Origin: Actinomycetospora lemnae | GTDB lineage: Bacteria; Actinomycetota; Actinomycetes; Mycobacteriales; Pseudonocardiaceae | Reading direction: 5' to 3' | DNA length: 64,000 nt | Assembly: GCF_028737315.1 (NCBI RefSeq) | Contig: NZ_JAQZAO010000003.1 | Location: 124,001 to 188,000, forward strand | Shown here: piece after piece, positions 20,037 through 31,935 of the stretch | How positions within the stretch are numbered: position 1 is the stretch's first letter | Layout: each line of letters begins with the position of its first letter | The notes under the pieces: generated by a model | Seen by the model: the letters and a program-made list of their open reading frames with translations, nothing else | Told to the model about the DNA's origin: nothing | The model's database searches: none | Made by a program: the position numbers and the translations under genes

Positions 20037-20549
20037 ATGGCGAAGACGAAGTCGGCGCCGGCGAAGGCCAGCAGTAACCGTCCCGAGGAGCGGCGCAAGG
20101 TCGTCGCGACCAACCGCAAGGCCAAGTACGACTACCAGATCCTCGACGTCTACGAGGCCGGCATCGCGCTGCAGGGCACCGAGGTCAAGAGCCTGCGCGC
20201 CGGGCACGTGTCGCTGAACGACGCGTTCGCCACCGTCACCGACGGCGAGGTGTGGCTGCGCGGCCTGCACATCCAGGAGTACGACTTCGGCTCCTGGACC
20301 AACCACGAGCCGCGGCGCGCGCGCAAGCTGCTGCTGCACCGCTCCGAGATCGCGCGGCTCGTCGGCAAGACCCGCGAGACCGGGCACACGCTGGTGCCGC
20401 TCTCGCTCTACTTCAGTGGCGGCCTGTGCAAGGTCGAGCTCGCGCTCGCGCGCGGCAAGGCCAAGCACGACAAGCGCGAGGCCATGGCCGAGCGCGACGC
20501 GAAGCGCGAGGCCGAGCGGGTCGTGGGGCGGCGGATCAAGGGCTGGTGA
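20037..20549 (+). CDS. smpB: SsrA-binding protein
   Basis: 170 residues. SmpB binds tmRNA and takes it to stalled ribosomes for trans-translation. The OB-fold core is visible ([63 protein letters not shown]). The C-terminal basic helix is [21 protein letters not shown], ending IKGW. A Lys/Ala-rich N-terminal extension (about 18 residues) precedes the domain. The ssrA gene lies 1 kb downstream, with an amidohydrolase gene between them. Confidence 0.96.
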   Translation: MAKTKSAPAKASSNRPEERRKVVATNRKAKYDYQILDVYEAGIALQGTEVKSLRAGHVSLNDAFATVTDGEVWLRGLHIQEYDFGSWTNHEPRRARKLLLHRSEIARLVGKTRETGHTLVPLSLYFSGGLCKVELALARGKAKHDKREAMAERDAKREAERVVGRRIKGW

Positions 20550-21475
20550 TGGCCGGTCCGCTGCGCGACCCGCTGGCCTCGCCGCCGGTGGACGACGCCG
20601 ACGTGCCCGCCTGGGTGGCGGCGACCGGGGTCGCCGGCCTCGTGGACATCCACGTCCACTTCCTGCCCGACCGGATGCTGCAGAAGGTCTGGGCGTTCTT
20701 CGACGAGGCCGAGCAGAACTACGGGATGGCCTGGCCCATCCACTACCGGGAGCCCGAGCAGACGCGCCTGGACCTGCTGCGCGGGTTCGGGGTGCGGACG
20801 TTCGCGCCGCTGGTGTACCCGCACAAGCCGGGCATGGCGGCGTGGCTGACGTCGTGGTCGCTGGAGTGGGCCGCGGAGGTGCCCGAGGCGGTGCCGACCG
20901 CGACCCTCTACCCGGAGGAGTCGGTGACGACCTACCTCGGCGACGCGCTCGCCGCGGGTGCGCGGGCGGTGAAGGCCCACGTCCAGGTCGGCGACTACGA
21001 CCCCCGCGACCCGCTGCTCGACGCCGCGTGGGGCCTCATCGCGGAGGCCGGCGTGCCGGTGATCACCCACTGCGGGGACGGGCCGCGTCAGGGCACCTGG
21101 ACGGGGATGGACGTCTTCGCCGAGGTGCTCGAGCGCCACCCCCGGCTCACCGCCGTGATCGCCCACGCCGGCCTGCCGGAGTACGACACGACGCTGCGGC
21201 TGCTCGAGCGGTTCCCGAACGTGCACCTCGACACGACGATGGTCGGCACGCCGTTCACGGAGTCGTTCGCGCCGGTGCCCGCCGACTGGCCCGCGCGGCT
21301 GGTCGACGTCGCCGACCGCGTCGTGCTCGGCACCGACTTCCCGAACATCCCGTACGCCTACCACCAGCAGCTCGCCGCGATCGCCGGGTGGGCCGCCGCG
21401 GACGACCGCCTCGGCACGGCGTTCCTGCGCGGGGTCCTGCACGACACCCCGGCGCGGCTGCTGGGGACGGGATGA
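20549..21475 (+). CDS. Metal-dependent amidohydrolase (amidohydrolase 2 family)
   Basis: 308 residues of TIM-barrel amidohydrolase. The metal ligand pair is in DIHVHFLPDRM, the third His in VITHCGDG, the fourth in VIAHAGLPEYD, and the catalytic Asp in VVLGTDFPNIPY. This matches the amidohydrolase-2/ACMSD-like family; the substrate is unknown. The ATG overlaps the smpB stop (TGATG), so translation is coupled to smpB. It sits between smpB and ssrA. Confidence 0.88.
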   Translation: MAGPLRDPLASPPVDDADVPAWVAATGVAGLVDIHVHFLPDRMLQKVWAFFDEAEQNYGMAWPIHYREPEQTRLDLLRGFGVRTFAPLVYPHKPGMAAWLTSWSLEWAAEVPEAVPTATLYPEESVTTYLGDALAAGARAVKAHVQVGDYDPRDPLLDAAWGLIAEAGVPVITHCGDGPRQGTWTGMDVFAEVLERHPRLTAVIAHAGLPEYDTTLRLLERFPNVHLDTTMVGTPFTESFAPVPADWPARLVDVADRVVLGTDFPNIPYAYHQQLAAIAGWAAADDRLGTAFLRGVLHDTPARLLGTG

Positions 21476-21494
21476 AACGGGCCGGGGTCCGCGT

Positions 21495-21500
21495 TATGAT
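21495..21500 (+). promoter_or_regulatory. -10 box of the tmRNA gene
   Basis: TATGAT is 31 nt before the mature 5' end of tmRNA, so a short leader would be removed by RNase P. The promoter starts only 19 nt after the amidohydrolase stop. Confidence 0.6.
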
Positions 21501-21530
21501 CGATGGCCGTCCGCACCGCGCGGGCGCCGA

Positions 21531-21903
21531 GGGGGTGACTGGTTTCGACTCCGAGTGGTTCATCAGGAGAAGCGTGCCGAGGAAGGCGACGATGATCTCG
21601 TTAACCATGCGTCGCGATGAATTAAGCGCCGAGAGTTCTCAGCGCGACTTCCAGCTCGCTGCCTGACAGCGAGTAGGGAAGTCTGTCGGCCCGGGTTCGT
21701 CATCGGCCCGGTCGCCGGCATCAGCTAGATGACTCCACCGGCGGGCTCGGTCACGGAGCCCGTCGGGACACCGCACAGTGACTGGGATCGTCACACCGGC
21801 CCGTCCGCAGGACCGGTGGATCCGAGCAGAGACGACGCGGACTGCGCACGGAGAAGTCCTGATTGCTGATCGGAGGACCCGGGTTCGATTCCCGGCACCT
21901 CCA
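21531..21903 (+). ncRNA. ssrA: tmRNA (SsrA)
   Basis: The tRNA-like ends are clear. The 5' end GGGGGTGACTGGTTTCGACT pairs through GGGGGTG with CACCTCC at the 3' end, including a G-U at the third pair. The T-arm is ACCCGGGTTCGATTCCCGG and the discriminator A is at 21903, followed by only CC. The tag frame starts at the resume codon GCC (21628) and encodes AESSQRDFQLAA, then TGA at 21664-21666. The final LAA is the usual ClpXP degradation signal. Length is about 373 nt, typical for actinobacteria. Confidence 0.95.
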
Positions 21904-21915
21904 CCGGTGGGAGAC

Positions 21916-21951
21916 CGACGGGCCGGGGAGCACACGCTCCCCGGCCCGTCG
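21916..21951 (+). terminator. Terminator of tmRNA gene
   Basis: A perfect 15-bp stem pairs 21916-21930 with 21937-21951 (core GACGGGCCGGGGAG) around a 6-nt loop. It lies 12 nt after the tmRNA 3' end. Confidence 0.85.
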
Positions 21952-22090
21952 TCGTCCGGGCGGTCGGCCTCGTCCTTTCGGCCGATCGGCTCTGTCCGGT
22001 AGGCCGGTCGACTCAGCGTGAGGGTGAGCGCTACCGTTGATGTCCGGTGCTCACTCGTCCGGAGGAGCACGAGGACGAGGGAGGTGCGCC

Positions 22091-23577
22091 GTGGCCACGG
22101 AGCCCGACGACGCGCCCCCGTCCGCCCCGGACGACGGTCCCCCGCCCGAGACGCCCGGTGGCGCTGCGTGGCCGGGAGCGCCCGGCGCGGTGGACGCCGC
22201 GACCCGCGGCCTCGACGCCGTGCTCGGCCGCGAGGTCGCGATGGTCACGCTGCCCCCGGTGCGCGGCGACGACCTCGTCGTGCGCACCGAGCAGGTCCGC
22301 CGCCTGGCCGCGCTGCACCACGCCCACCTCGTCGAGGTCTTCGACGTCGACGGGCTGGCCGAGGACACCGAGAGCACGCTCGTCCTGCAGAGCGTCACCG
22401 GCCGCGGGCTGGAGCCCGCCGCGGATCTCGCCCGCTGGTCGCCGCTCGCGGTCGCCGAGATCGGCGCGCAGGTCGCCTCCGCGCTCGCGCACGCCCATGG
22501 CCGCGGGGTGGTGCACGGCCACATCGGGCCGGCGAGCGTCGTCGTCGGCGGCACCCCGGGTGCGCCGTACGCCTGGCTCACCGGCTTCACCGCGGCCCTG
22601 CACCCGGCGCCGGTCGCGAGCCCGGACACCGGCGAGGCCCCGGCCCTCGAGCCGGGCGAGCCCACCGCGATCGTCACCCCCGCCCTGCCGCGCCCGGACG
22701 ACGACGTCGCCGACCTCGGCCACGCCCTGGCCCTCGTCCTCGACCCCGAGGCGCCCGCCGCGCCCGCGCTGCACGACGCGCTCGCGGCGATGACCGCGGG
22801 GCAGGTCACGGCACGCGCGGCCGCCGAGTCCCTCGCCCGCGTCGCCGAGGCGCTGCGCCACGTCGACGAGGACGAGACCAGCGTCGTCGCCCTGCCCGCG
22901 GCCCTGCTCGCGTCGTCGCGCCCGTCGGCGCCCACGCCGGTCGGGGAGCCCGCGGCGGCGTCGTCGCCCGCGGCGTCCCCGGAGCCGGTGCTCGCGGCCG
23001 CGACCGCGGCCCCGCGCGGCGCCCGCCGGCGCCGGCGGGGTGCGGGCCTGCGCGTCGCCGCCCTCGGGGGCGCGGTGCTGGCCGTCGCGGCGGCTTCCGG
23101 GTTCGTCCTCTGGTCCGGCGAGCACCCCGGCACCCCGCGCGAGGCGGGCCTGTCCGACCGCAGCACCCCGGCCGCGCCCGCGTCCGGGCCGGTGGCGGTG
23201 GCTCCGCCGGCGCCCCGACCGGCCGCGACCAGCCGGTGTCGCGGGACGGCTCCGACGGCTCGGACGACGCGAGCGGCGCGGACGAGACCACCGTCCGGGA
23301 CACGACCTCTCCGAGCCCGATCACCAGCGACGTCACGACGCTGCCCGGACCGACGGGCCCGTCGGTGCCGGTCGCGCCGACCGTGCCGCCGACCGTGCCG
23401 CCGACGGTGCCGCCAACGGTGCCGCCCACCACGGTCCCGCCGACCACGGTGCCCACCGGCCCCACCACCGGGCCCACCACCGGCCCCACCACCGGGCCGA
23501 CGACGGGCCCGACCGGGCCGACCACCACGACGACCGCGCCGACCGCGCCCCGCGGCGCCACGCTCGCCGCGCCCTGA
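22091..23577 (+). pseudogene. Pseudokinase-like single-pass membrane protein, frameshifted
   Basis: Starting at GTG 22091 (GGGAGG upstream, -10 TACCGT at 22032-22037), the frame encodes a kinase-fold domain (residues about 30-270) without catalytic residues: HRDLKPxN is replaced by HGHIGPASVVV and DFG by LTGFTAA. A membrane helix follows (about 320-340, VAALGGAVLAVAAASGFVLW). Near 23195-23220 the coding signal jumps to the -1 frame and encodes a Thr/Pro-rich external tail (DQPVSRDGSDGSDD, then PTVPPT and TTGPTTGP repeats) ending at 23577. A missing single base would restore one 495-residue protein. Either a real frameshift or a sequencing error. Confidence 0.7.
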
Positions 23578-23627
23578 TCGGCGGCAGCCCCGCCGGGACG
23601 CCCACGAGGACGGGGCACTGATCACGC

Positions 23628-23660
23628 GCCCCTCCCGGGCGGCACCGCCGGGGGAGGGGC
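23628..23660 (+). terminator. Hairpin between pseudokinase gene and MFS gene
   Basis: A 9-bp outer stem (GCCCCTCCC at 23628-23636 with 23652-23660) encloses a smaller GC hairpin. It lies 50 nt after the tail stop codon. Confidence 0.6.
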
Positions 23661-23713
23661 AGACTGGCGGGCGGCCGCCGACACACCGAGCGCGAGGGAG
23701 CCCCCGAGCAGGA

Positions 23714-24982
23714 ATGGGTGCCGCACCGCAGCGGGACCGCACGCCCGACGGGCCCCCCGACCCCCCGGAGCGTGCGCGCCTGCCCTGGGAGGTCTGGGCG
23801 CTGCTGGCGGGCAGCTTCCTCGTCGCCGCCGGCTACGGGATCGTCGCCCCGGCCCTGCCCGTGTTCGCCAGCAGCTTCGGCGTCGGGGTCACCGCGGCCT
23901 CGGCCGTGGTCAGCGCCCTGCCCGTCATGCGGCTGCTCTTCGCGCCGGTGTCGGGGCGGCTCGTCGCCCGCACCGGCGAGCGCACGATGTACCTCACCGG
24001 CCTGCTCGTCGTCGCGGCCTCCACCGGGGCGTGCGCGCTCGCGACGAGCTACGTCCAGCTCCTCGTCTTCCGCGGGCTCGGCGGCATCGGCTCGACGATG
24101 TTCACCGTCTCCGCGTTCTCCCTGATGTTCCGGCTCGCGCCCGAGGGCCGTCGCGGGCAGGCCAGCGGCCTGTTCACCGGCGCGTTCCTGCTCGGCGGCG
24201 TCACCGGGCCCGCGTTCGGCGGCGCCCTGGTGGCCGTCGACCTCCGCGCGCCGTTCGTCGTCTACGCCCTCGCCCTGGTCGCGGCGACCATCGTGGTCGG
24301 GGCGCTGCTCGCACGCTCCCGCCAGGTCGGGGTGCGCCGCGACGGCACGCAGGAGGCGCCGCTGACCCTCGGGGCCGCGCTGCGCCTGCCGAAGTACCGC
24401 GCGGCGCTCGTCTCGAGCCTCGCGACCGGGTGGGCCGTGCAGGGCGTGCGGGTCGCGCTCGTGCCGCTGTTCGTCGCCGTCGCGCTCGGGCGCGAGCCGC
24501 TGTGGGCCGGGATCGCGCTGACGGTCTTCGCCGTCGGGGACGGCCTCGTCCTGCTCGCCACCAGCGGGCTGTCGGACCGGCGCGGGCGCCGCCCGGTGGT
24601 CGTCGCCGGCCTGGCGCTGGTCACCCTCGGCACCGGGTCGATCGCGCTGGCCCAGGTGTCCGGCGCCCCGGGGCTCGCGATCCTCCTCGGCGCCTCCGCG
24701 ATCGCGGGCGCGGGCGCCGGGCTGCTCCAGCCGGCCCAGGGCGCCGCGGTCGCCGACCTCGTCGGGTCGCGGCGCAGCGGCGGGCCCGCGCTGTCGGGGT
24801 TCCAGATGGCCGCCGACGTCGGCGCCATCGTCGGCCCGATCGCGGCCGGCGCGCTCGCCGAGCGCGCGTCGTTCCCGGCCGCCTTCGTGCTCAGCGCCGC
24901 GGTCGCCCTCGTGGCCCTGGTCGTGTGGGCGCGACTGGGCCGCGGTTCGGTCCCCGAGGAGGCGGGCACCCGCGCCGCATGA
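23714..24982 (+). CDS. MFS transporter (multidrug-efflux type)
   Basis: 422 residues, 12 membrane helices. Family motifs: LVAAGYGIVAPALPVFASSFGV in helix 1, a motif A-like RLVARTGERTMYLTG and SDRRGRRPVVVAG, and FRGLGGIGSTMFT in helix 4. It resembles the DHA1 efflux group; the substrate is unknown. The ATG at 23714 is the first in the coding-like part. The frame is open upstream through the previous gene, but that stretch is not coding in this frame. Its stop overlaps the ATG of the photolyase gene (ATGA). Confidence 0.85.
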   Translation: MGAAPQRDRTPDGPPDPPERARLPWEVWALLAGSFLVAAGYGIVAPALPVFASSFGVGVTAASAVVSALPVMRLLFAPVSGRLVARTGERTMYLTGLLVVAASTGACALATSYVQLLVFRGLGGIGSTMFTVSAFSLMFRLAPEGRRGQASGLFTGAFLLGGVTGPAFGGALVAVDLRAPFVVYALALVAATIVVGALLARSRQVGVRRDGTQEAPLTLGAALRLPKYRAALVSSLATGWAVQGVRVALVPLFVAVALGREPLWAGIALTVFAVGDGLVLLATSGLSDRRGRRPVVVAGLALVTLGTGSIALAQVSGAPGLAILLGASAIAGAGAGLLQPAQGAAVADLVGSRRSGGPALSGFQMAADVGAIVGPIAAGALAERASFPAAFVLSAAVALVALVVWARLGRGSVPEEAGTRAA

Positions 24983-26574
24983 GCCGACGCGGCACCAGCG
25001 TCCCCGCGGGTGTCGAGGACACCTACACCGAAGCGGTCGACCAGGCCCTGGAGGACGCGGGCGCCGAGCACGACGCGCCGCTGTGGGTGTTCGGCGACCA
25101 GCTGGGCCCCGCCGTGCACGGCCTGCCCCAGCACGCCGAGCGCGAGGTCGTCCTCGTCGAGTCGGCGGGCGTGCTGCGCCGGCGCCGCTACCACCGGCAG
25201 AAGCTGCACCTCGTGCTCTCGGGCATGCGCCACCTCGACGCGGACCTCGGCGACCGCGCCACGTACCACCGCACCGAGGGCTACCGCGAGGCGTTGGAGA
25301 AGGTCGGGCGCCCGGTCGTCGTGCACCAGCCGACCTCGCACACCGCGGTCGAGTTCGTCGAGCGCCTGCAGGCCGACGGCCTCGTCGCCGCGGTGCTGCC
25401 GCCGACGACGTTCGCCCGCCCGCGGGCCGAGTTCACCGCCTGGGCGGGCGACGAGGACTCGTTCACGATGGAGAACTTCTACCGCAACCAGCGCCGGCGC
25501 TTCGACGTGCTCATGGAGGGCGAGAGCCCCGTGGGCGGCCGGTGGAACCTCGACCACGACAACCGCGAGCCCCCACCGAGAGCCGCGAAGAAGGGTGACC
25601 GCGCGACCCTCGGGGTGCCCGACCCGTGGTGGCCCACCGAGGACGAGATCGACGAGCAGGTCCGCCGCGACCTCGACGCGGCCACGGAGAAGGGGGACCT
25701 GCTCACCGTCGGCGTCGACGGGCCCCGGCTGTTCGCCGTCACCCCGGACGAGGCCCGGCAGGCCCTGACCCGGTTCGTCGAGCACCGCCTCGACCCGTTC
25801 GGGCCGCACGAGGACGCGATCCTGTCCGGCGACCCGTGGATGGCGCACTCGCTGCTCTCGGTGCCCCAGAACCTCGGCGTGCTGCACCCGCTCGAGGCCG
25901 TCCACGCCGCCGAGCAGGCCTACCACGACGGCACCGCGCGCCTGAACTCCGTCGAGGGCTTCGTGCGCCAGATCCTCGGTTGGCGCGAGTACATCTGGCA
26001 CCTGTACTGGCACTTCGGCAAGGGCTACACGCAGCGCAACGAGATGGACCACCGCACGGCCCTGCCGACCTGGTGGACCGAGCTCGACGGCGACGCCGTC
26101 ACCGCCGCGTGCCTGTCGGAGACGCTGGGCGGCGTGCGCGACCGCGGCTGGGTGCACCACATCCCGCGCCTCATGGTGCTCGGCAACCACGCCCTGCAGC
26201 GCGAGTACCGCCCGAGCGCGCTGTCCGAGTGGTTCACGACGTCGTTCGTCGACGGGTTCGCCTGGGTGATGCCGCCCAACGTCGTCGGCATGAGCCAGCA
26301 CGCCGACGGCGGGAAGCTCGCCACCAAGCCGTACGCGTCGGGCGGCGCCTACATCAACAAGATGTCCGACCACTGCGGCGACTGCGCCTTCGACCCCAAG
26401 GTGCGCGTGGGGGAGAAGGCGTGCCCCTTCACGGCCGGCTACTGGCAGTTCGTGCACCGGCACCAGGCCCTGCTGCGCGGCAACCAGCGCACGGCCCGCG
26501 CGGTGGCCACGATGGACCGGCTCTCCGACCTCGACGCGGTGCTCGAACAGGAGCACGGCCGCCGCGATTTCTAG
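24979..26574 (+). CDS. 4Fe-4S (6-4) photolyase-type cryptochrome/photolyase (PhrB/CryPro family)
   Basis: 531 residues. The N-terminal alpha/beta domain begins PLWVFGDQLGP; the FAD-binding helical domain contains REYIWHLYWHFG, TALPTWWTELD and NALQREYRPSALSEWF. Four cysteines for a 4Fe-4S cluster are at 378, 466, 469 and 482, the same 88-3-13 spacing as in Agrobacterium PhrB. Probable role: light-driven repair of (6-4) photoproducts in DNA. The ATG overlaps the MFS stop, so they are co-transcribed. A 30-residue N-terminal extension (to HDAP) precedes the domain. Confidence 0.93.
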   Translation: MSRRGTSVPAGVEDTYTEAVDQALEDAGAEHDAPLWVFGDQLGPAVHGLPQHAEREVVLVESAGVLRRRRYHRQKLHLVLSGMRHLDADLGDRATYHRTEGYREALEKVGRPVVVHQPTSHTAVEFVERLQADGLVAAVLPPTTFARPRAEFTAWAGDEDSFTMENFYRNQRRRFDVLMEGESPVGGRWNLDHDNREPPPRAAKKGDRATLGVPDPWWPTEDEIDEQVRRDLDAATEKGDLLTVGVDGPRLFAVTPDEARQALTRFVEHRLDPFGPHEDAILSGDPWMAHSLLSVPQNLGVLHPLEAVHAAEQAYHDGTARLNSVEGFVRQILGWREYIWHLYWHFGKGYTQRNEMDHRTALPTWWTELDGDAVTAACLSETLGGVRDRGWVHHIPRLMVLGNHALQREYRPSALSEWFTTSFVDGFAWVMPPNVVGMSQHADGGKLATKPYASGGAYINKMSDHCGDCAFDPKVRVGEKACPFTAGYWQFVHRHQALLRGNQRTARAVATMDRLSDLDAVLEQEHGRRDF

Positions 26575-26649
26575 TCCGTCGCGCCCAGGAGATGCGGCCG
26601 TCAGCGCTCCTTCGTCGCGCCACCGACCGATCTCCGGCGCGTCCTGCAC

Positions 26650-26668
26650 GGTCCCCCTGGTGGGGACC
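26650..26668 (+). terminator. Short hairpin after photolyase gene
   Basis: GGTCCCC (26650-26656) pairs with GGGGACC (26662-26668) around a 5-nt loop. It lies 75 nt after the photolyase stop and before the tRNA-Ala promoter. Confidence 0.45.
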
Positions 26669-26698
26669 CCCCGGCGTCGGTCGCCGGCCACCGGCGTG

Positions 26699-26704
26699 TA
26701 ACGT
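26699..26704 (+). promoter_or_regulatory. -10 box for tRNA-Ala
   Basis: TAACGT ends 11 nt before the first tRNA base. Confidence 0.5.
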
Positions 26705-26715
26705 TGCGTCGCGTT

Positions 26716-26788
26716 GGGGCTGTGGCGCAGCTGGTAGCGCATCACACTGGCAGTGTGAGGGTCAGGGGTTCGAGTCCCCTCAGCTCCA
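26716..26788 (+). tRNA. tRNA-Ala (GGC)
   Basis: A 73-nt cloverleaf: acceptor GGGGCTG/CAGCTCC with the G3-U70 pair that defines alanine identity, anticodon GGC in loop CTGGCAG, T-loop TTCGAGT, discriminator A at 26788. CC follows but the final A is not encoded. Confidence 0.96.
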
Positions 26789-26795
26789 CCCGACA

Positions 26796-26844
26796 GACGA
26801 GGCCCGCCTCCACCGACGATCGTCGGCGAGGTACGGGCCTCGTC
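26796..26844 (+). terminator. Terminator after tRNA-Ala
   Basis: An 11-bp stem GACGAGGCCCG (26796-26806) pairs with 26834-26844. A second palindrome (CCGACGATCGTCGG) lies in its loop. Confidence 0.7.
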
Positions 26845-27053
26845 GGCGTTCCGGGCCCGGTTGCTCGTCACGGACGCCGAGGTCCTGTCCCGGCCGGGCC
26901 GAGGCCCGGCGACCTGTTCGTCGGCCGCCGCGATCGGGTATCGCGACGGGCGTCACGCGCAGGTCCGAGCCGAATCCGTCGCCGCCTCGCGCCCACCACG
27001 CCGCGGCACGCCGTCTCGCGCTGCGCGGCGCCCCGATGGCCCGGGAGGCCCTC

Positions 27054-27851
27054 GTGACGACCTCCATCGCCCAGCAGGACGACGCCGCCCTCGGCGGGCC
27101 GGTGAGCATCCTGACCCTCCAGCGCCGCGACCACGTCCGGCTCGACCACCTCATGGACCGCTCCCGCGCGACGCTCGCCACCGGCGGTCGCGAGCACGAG
27201 GTGGCCCTGCGGGCGCTGGCCCGCCTGGTGTTCACCCACGCCTTCGCCGAGGAGGCCGTGCTCTTCCCCGCGGCGCGCCGCGTGCTGCCCGAGGGCGACC
27301 CCCTGAGCCTGCACATCGAGCAGGAGCACCAGGAGGTCGACGAGCTGGTGGCCCGGCTCGACCGGTCCGACGCGCGTGACCCCGAGCACGCCGAGCTCAT
27401 GGAGCGCGCCTTCGCCGCTCTCGACGAGGACGTGCGCAGCGAGGAGGACGAGCTCCTGCCGCGCCTGCAGGAGGAGCTCTCGCCGTGGCAGCTGCGCCTG
27501 CTCGGGCTCCAGTGGGGCCTGCTGCGGCTGACGTCGCCGACGCGTCCGCACCCCGTGGTGTCCCGGCGGCCGCCGGGCCAGGTCCTCTCGGCGCTGCCAC
27601 TGACGGTGCTCGACCGCGCCCGCGACCGGTTCCAGCAGGTCGGCGAGCTGCTCGGCGGGCGCGGCGCCGGCGCGCTGCGGGTCGTCGACGACGCCCTGGC
27701 CGGCGCGGCGGGGGCCGTGGAGCGGCTGCCGATCATCCGCACCGGGGAACGCCCGGAGACCTCGCGGGGCCCGGCCCCCGACCGCGAGCGGTCGGACGAC
27801 GTGGCGCCGGTGAGCCACCCGGACGAGACCCGCACCGTGCGTCCGGGCTGA
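27054..27851 (+). CDS. Hemerythrin HHE domain protein
   Basis: 265 residues. The N-terminal half is a four-helix hemerythrin-like bundle with the expected iron ligands: His in [22 protein letters not shown] (His and Glu), [12 protein letters not shown] (two His) and a C-terminal EEDELLPRL. The C-terminal half has [10 protein letters not shown] and ends in a charged tail. Probable role: binding of iron and O2 or NO in the cytoplasm, for sensing or stress. The GTG at 27054 has GGGAGG six nt upstream; an ATG at 27036 has no ribosome site. The next gene, ctaD, is 166 nt away with its own promoter. Confidence 0.85.
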   Translation: MTTSIAQQDDAALGGPVSILTLQRRDHVRLDHLMDRSRATLATGGREHEVALRALARLVFTHAFAEEAVLFPAARRVLPEGDPLSLHIEQEHQEVDELVARLDRSDARDPEHAELMERAFAALDEDVRSEEDELLPRLQEELSPWQLRLLGLQWGLLRLTSPTRPHPVVSRRPPGQVLSALPLTVLDRARDRFQQVGELLGGRGAGALRVVDDALAGAAGAVERLPIIRTGERPETSRGPAPDRERSDDVAPVSHPDETRTVRPG

Positions 27852-27941
27852 GCGCCGGGGCGTCGCGCGTGGCCCCCGGCTGGTCTACGACGAGACGTCG
27901 TGGGAGGGTCCACCCGGCGAGCCGGGGTGCCGCGCGGCGGT

Positions 27942-27947
27942 TACGAT
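27942..27947 (+). promoter_or_regulatory. Probable -10 box of ctaD-serB operon
   Basis: TACGAT is 70 nt before the ctaD GTG, giving a leader of about 64 nt that carries CAGGAGG at 28006-28012. Confidence 0.45.
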
Positions 27948-28017
27948 CCTGGCGTCCGCACGCGCGGCCGATCGGGCCGCCGGGGTGGAGGAGACGCATC
28001 GTGAGCAGGAGGCCCTC

Positions 28018-31082
<3,065 letters not shown>

Positions 31083-31107
31083 GCTCCGCCCGCGCGGGCG
31101 CCTGACC

Positions 31108-31935
31108 GTGCCGGAGCACGGACAGGCGTTGAGTCCTGCCCTCGGCCCGCTCGCCGCGCGCGTCGCGCCGTGGCTGGTCGAGGGGCCGGTGCCCTCGGGC
31201 TCCGACGACGGGGAGCCGGCCGACGGCGTCGTGCGGGCGATGACGCTGGTCCTGCGCCTGGAGCGCGAGGGCCCGACGCGCACGTCCGTGCTGGAGGCCG
31301 CGGCGTCCGCGGCGCTCGCGCTGTGCCTCGACGAGCGCGCCGCCCCGGACGGCCCCTGGTACGACGCCGTCGCCGCGTGGGCCGGGGCCGGGCGCATCCG
31401 CAAGCTCTCGCGGCGGGCGCGGACGGCGCACTGGCGCGCGGTGCAGGAGATCGAGGGCGTGACGGTCGACGAGCTGGTGCGGGCGCTGGTGCCGGGGCCC
31501 GTCGACGAGGTTCCCCACGAGGTGCGGCGCCTGCAGATCGGGGGCACCGACCTGCCCGCCGACGAGCCCGGTCCGCCCGCCGCGGACCGGCCGGTGATCT
31601 GGCTGAGCCCGGAGGTCGAGCAGACCGTCGGCAAGGCCGCGGCCCAGGTCGGACACGCCAGCATGATCCTCGCGACGGTGCTCGCGGCCGAGGGCGGCGA
31701 CCCCGCCGCGGCCCTGCGGTGCTCGGTGCGCCCCGCGTCCCGGGAGGCCTGGGCCGGCTGGGTGCGCGCGCTCGACGCCGACCCGAGCGGCCGCGCGGCG
31801 TGGGAGGAGCACGGCGTCGTGCCGGTGCGCGACGCCGGGTTCACCGAGGTCGCGCCGGGGACGGTGACCTGCCTGGCCGAGCGTGGGCAGACCGAGCGCA
31901 GCGGAGCTCGGACGGGTCGGTGGGAGACCGCGTGA
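31108..31935 (+). CDS. PTH2-family peptidyl-tRNA hydrolase domain protein
   Basis: 275 residues. The C-terminal half (about 160-260) is a PTH2 domain: VIWLSPEVEQTVGKAAAQVGHASMIL shows the K-x-A-A-Q-x-x-H-A signature, followed by GVVPVRDAGFTEVAPGTVTC. The N-terminal half is helical with no domain I recognise. Possible role: release of peptidyl-tRNA, though many actinobacteria also carry classical Pth. The C-terminal 18 residues after LAERG are encoded by the dispersed 19-bp repeat and look like an add-on. The start is uncertain (GTG 31108 or TTG 31129). Confidence 0.72.
   Translation: MPEHGQALSPALGPLAARVAPWLVEGPVPSGSDDGEPADGVVRAMTLVLRLEREGPTRTSVLEAAASAALALCLDERAAPDGPWYDAVAAWAGAGRIRKLSRRARTAHWRAVQEIEGVTVDELVRALVPGPVDEVPHEVRRLQIGGTDLPADEPGPPAADRPVIWLSPEVEQTVGKAAAQVGHASMILATVLAAEGGDPAAALRCSVRPASREAWAGWVRALDADPSGRAAWEEHGVVPVRDAGFTEVAPGTVTCLAERGQTERSGARTGRWETA
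31891..31909 (-). repeat. Dispersed 19-bp element, copy A (degenerate)
   Basis: On the minus strand it reads AGCTCCGCTGCGCTCGGT, matching the first 15 bases of the consensus AGCTCCGCTKCGCTCCGTG. It lies inside the 3' end of the PTH2-family gene, 23 nt before the start of the next gene. Confidence 0.6.

Noticed and set aside
21667..21903. Separate tRNA gene after the tag frame
   Set aside because: The tRNA-like 3' end (T-arm and acceptor) belongs to tmRNA and pairs with the 5' end at 21531.
22037..24982. A single 981-residue kinase-MFS fusion protein
   Set aside because: The middle (about 23220-23710) is Arg-rich and has poor third-position GC in this frame, while the -1 frame is clearly coding to a stop at 23577. 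Two genes with a frameshift explain it better.
24262..26871. 869-residue minus-strand frame opposite the MFS and photolyase genes
   Set aside because: Shadow; low-information Arg/Val/Glu composition and no start context.
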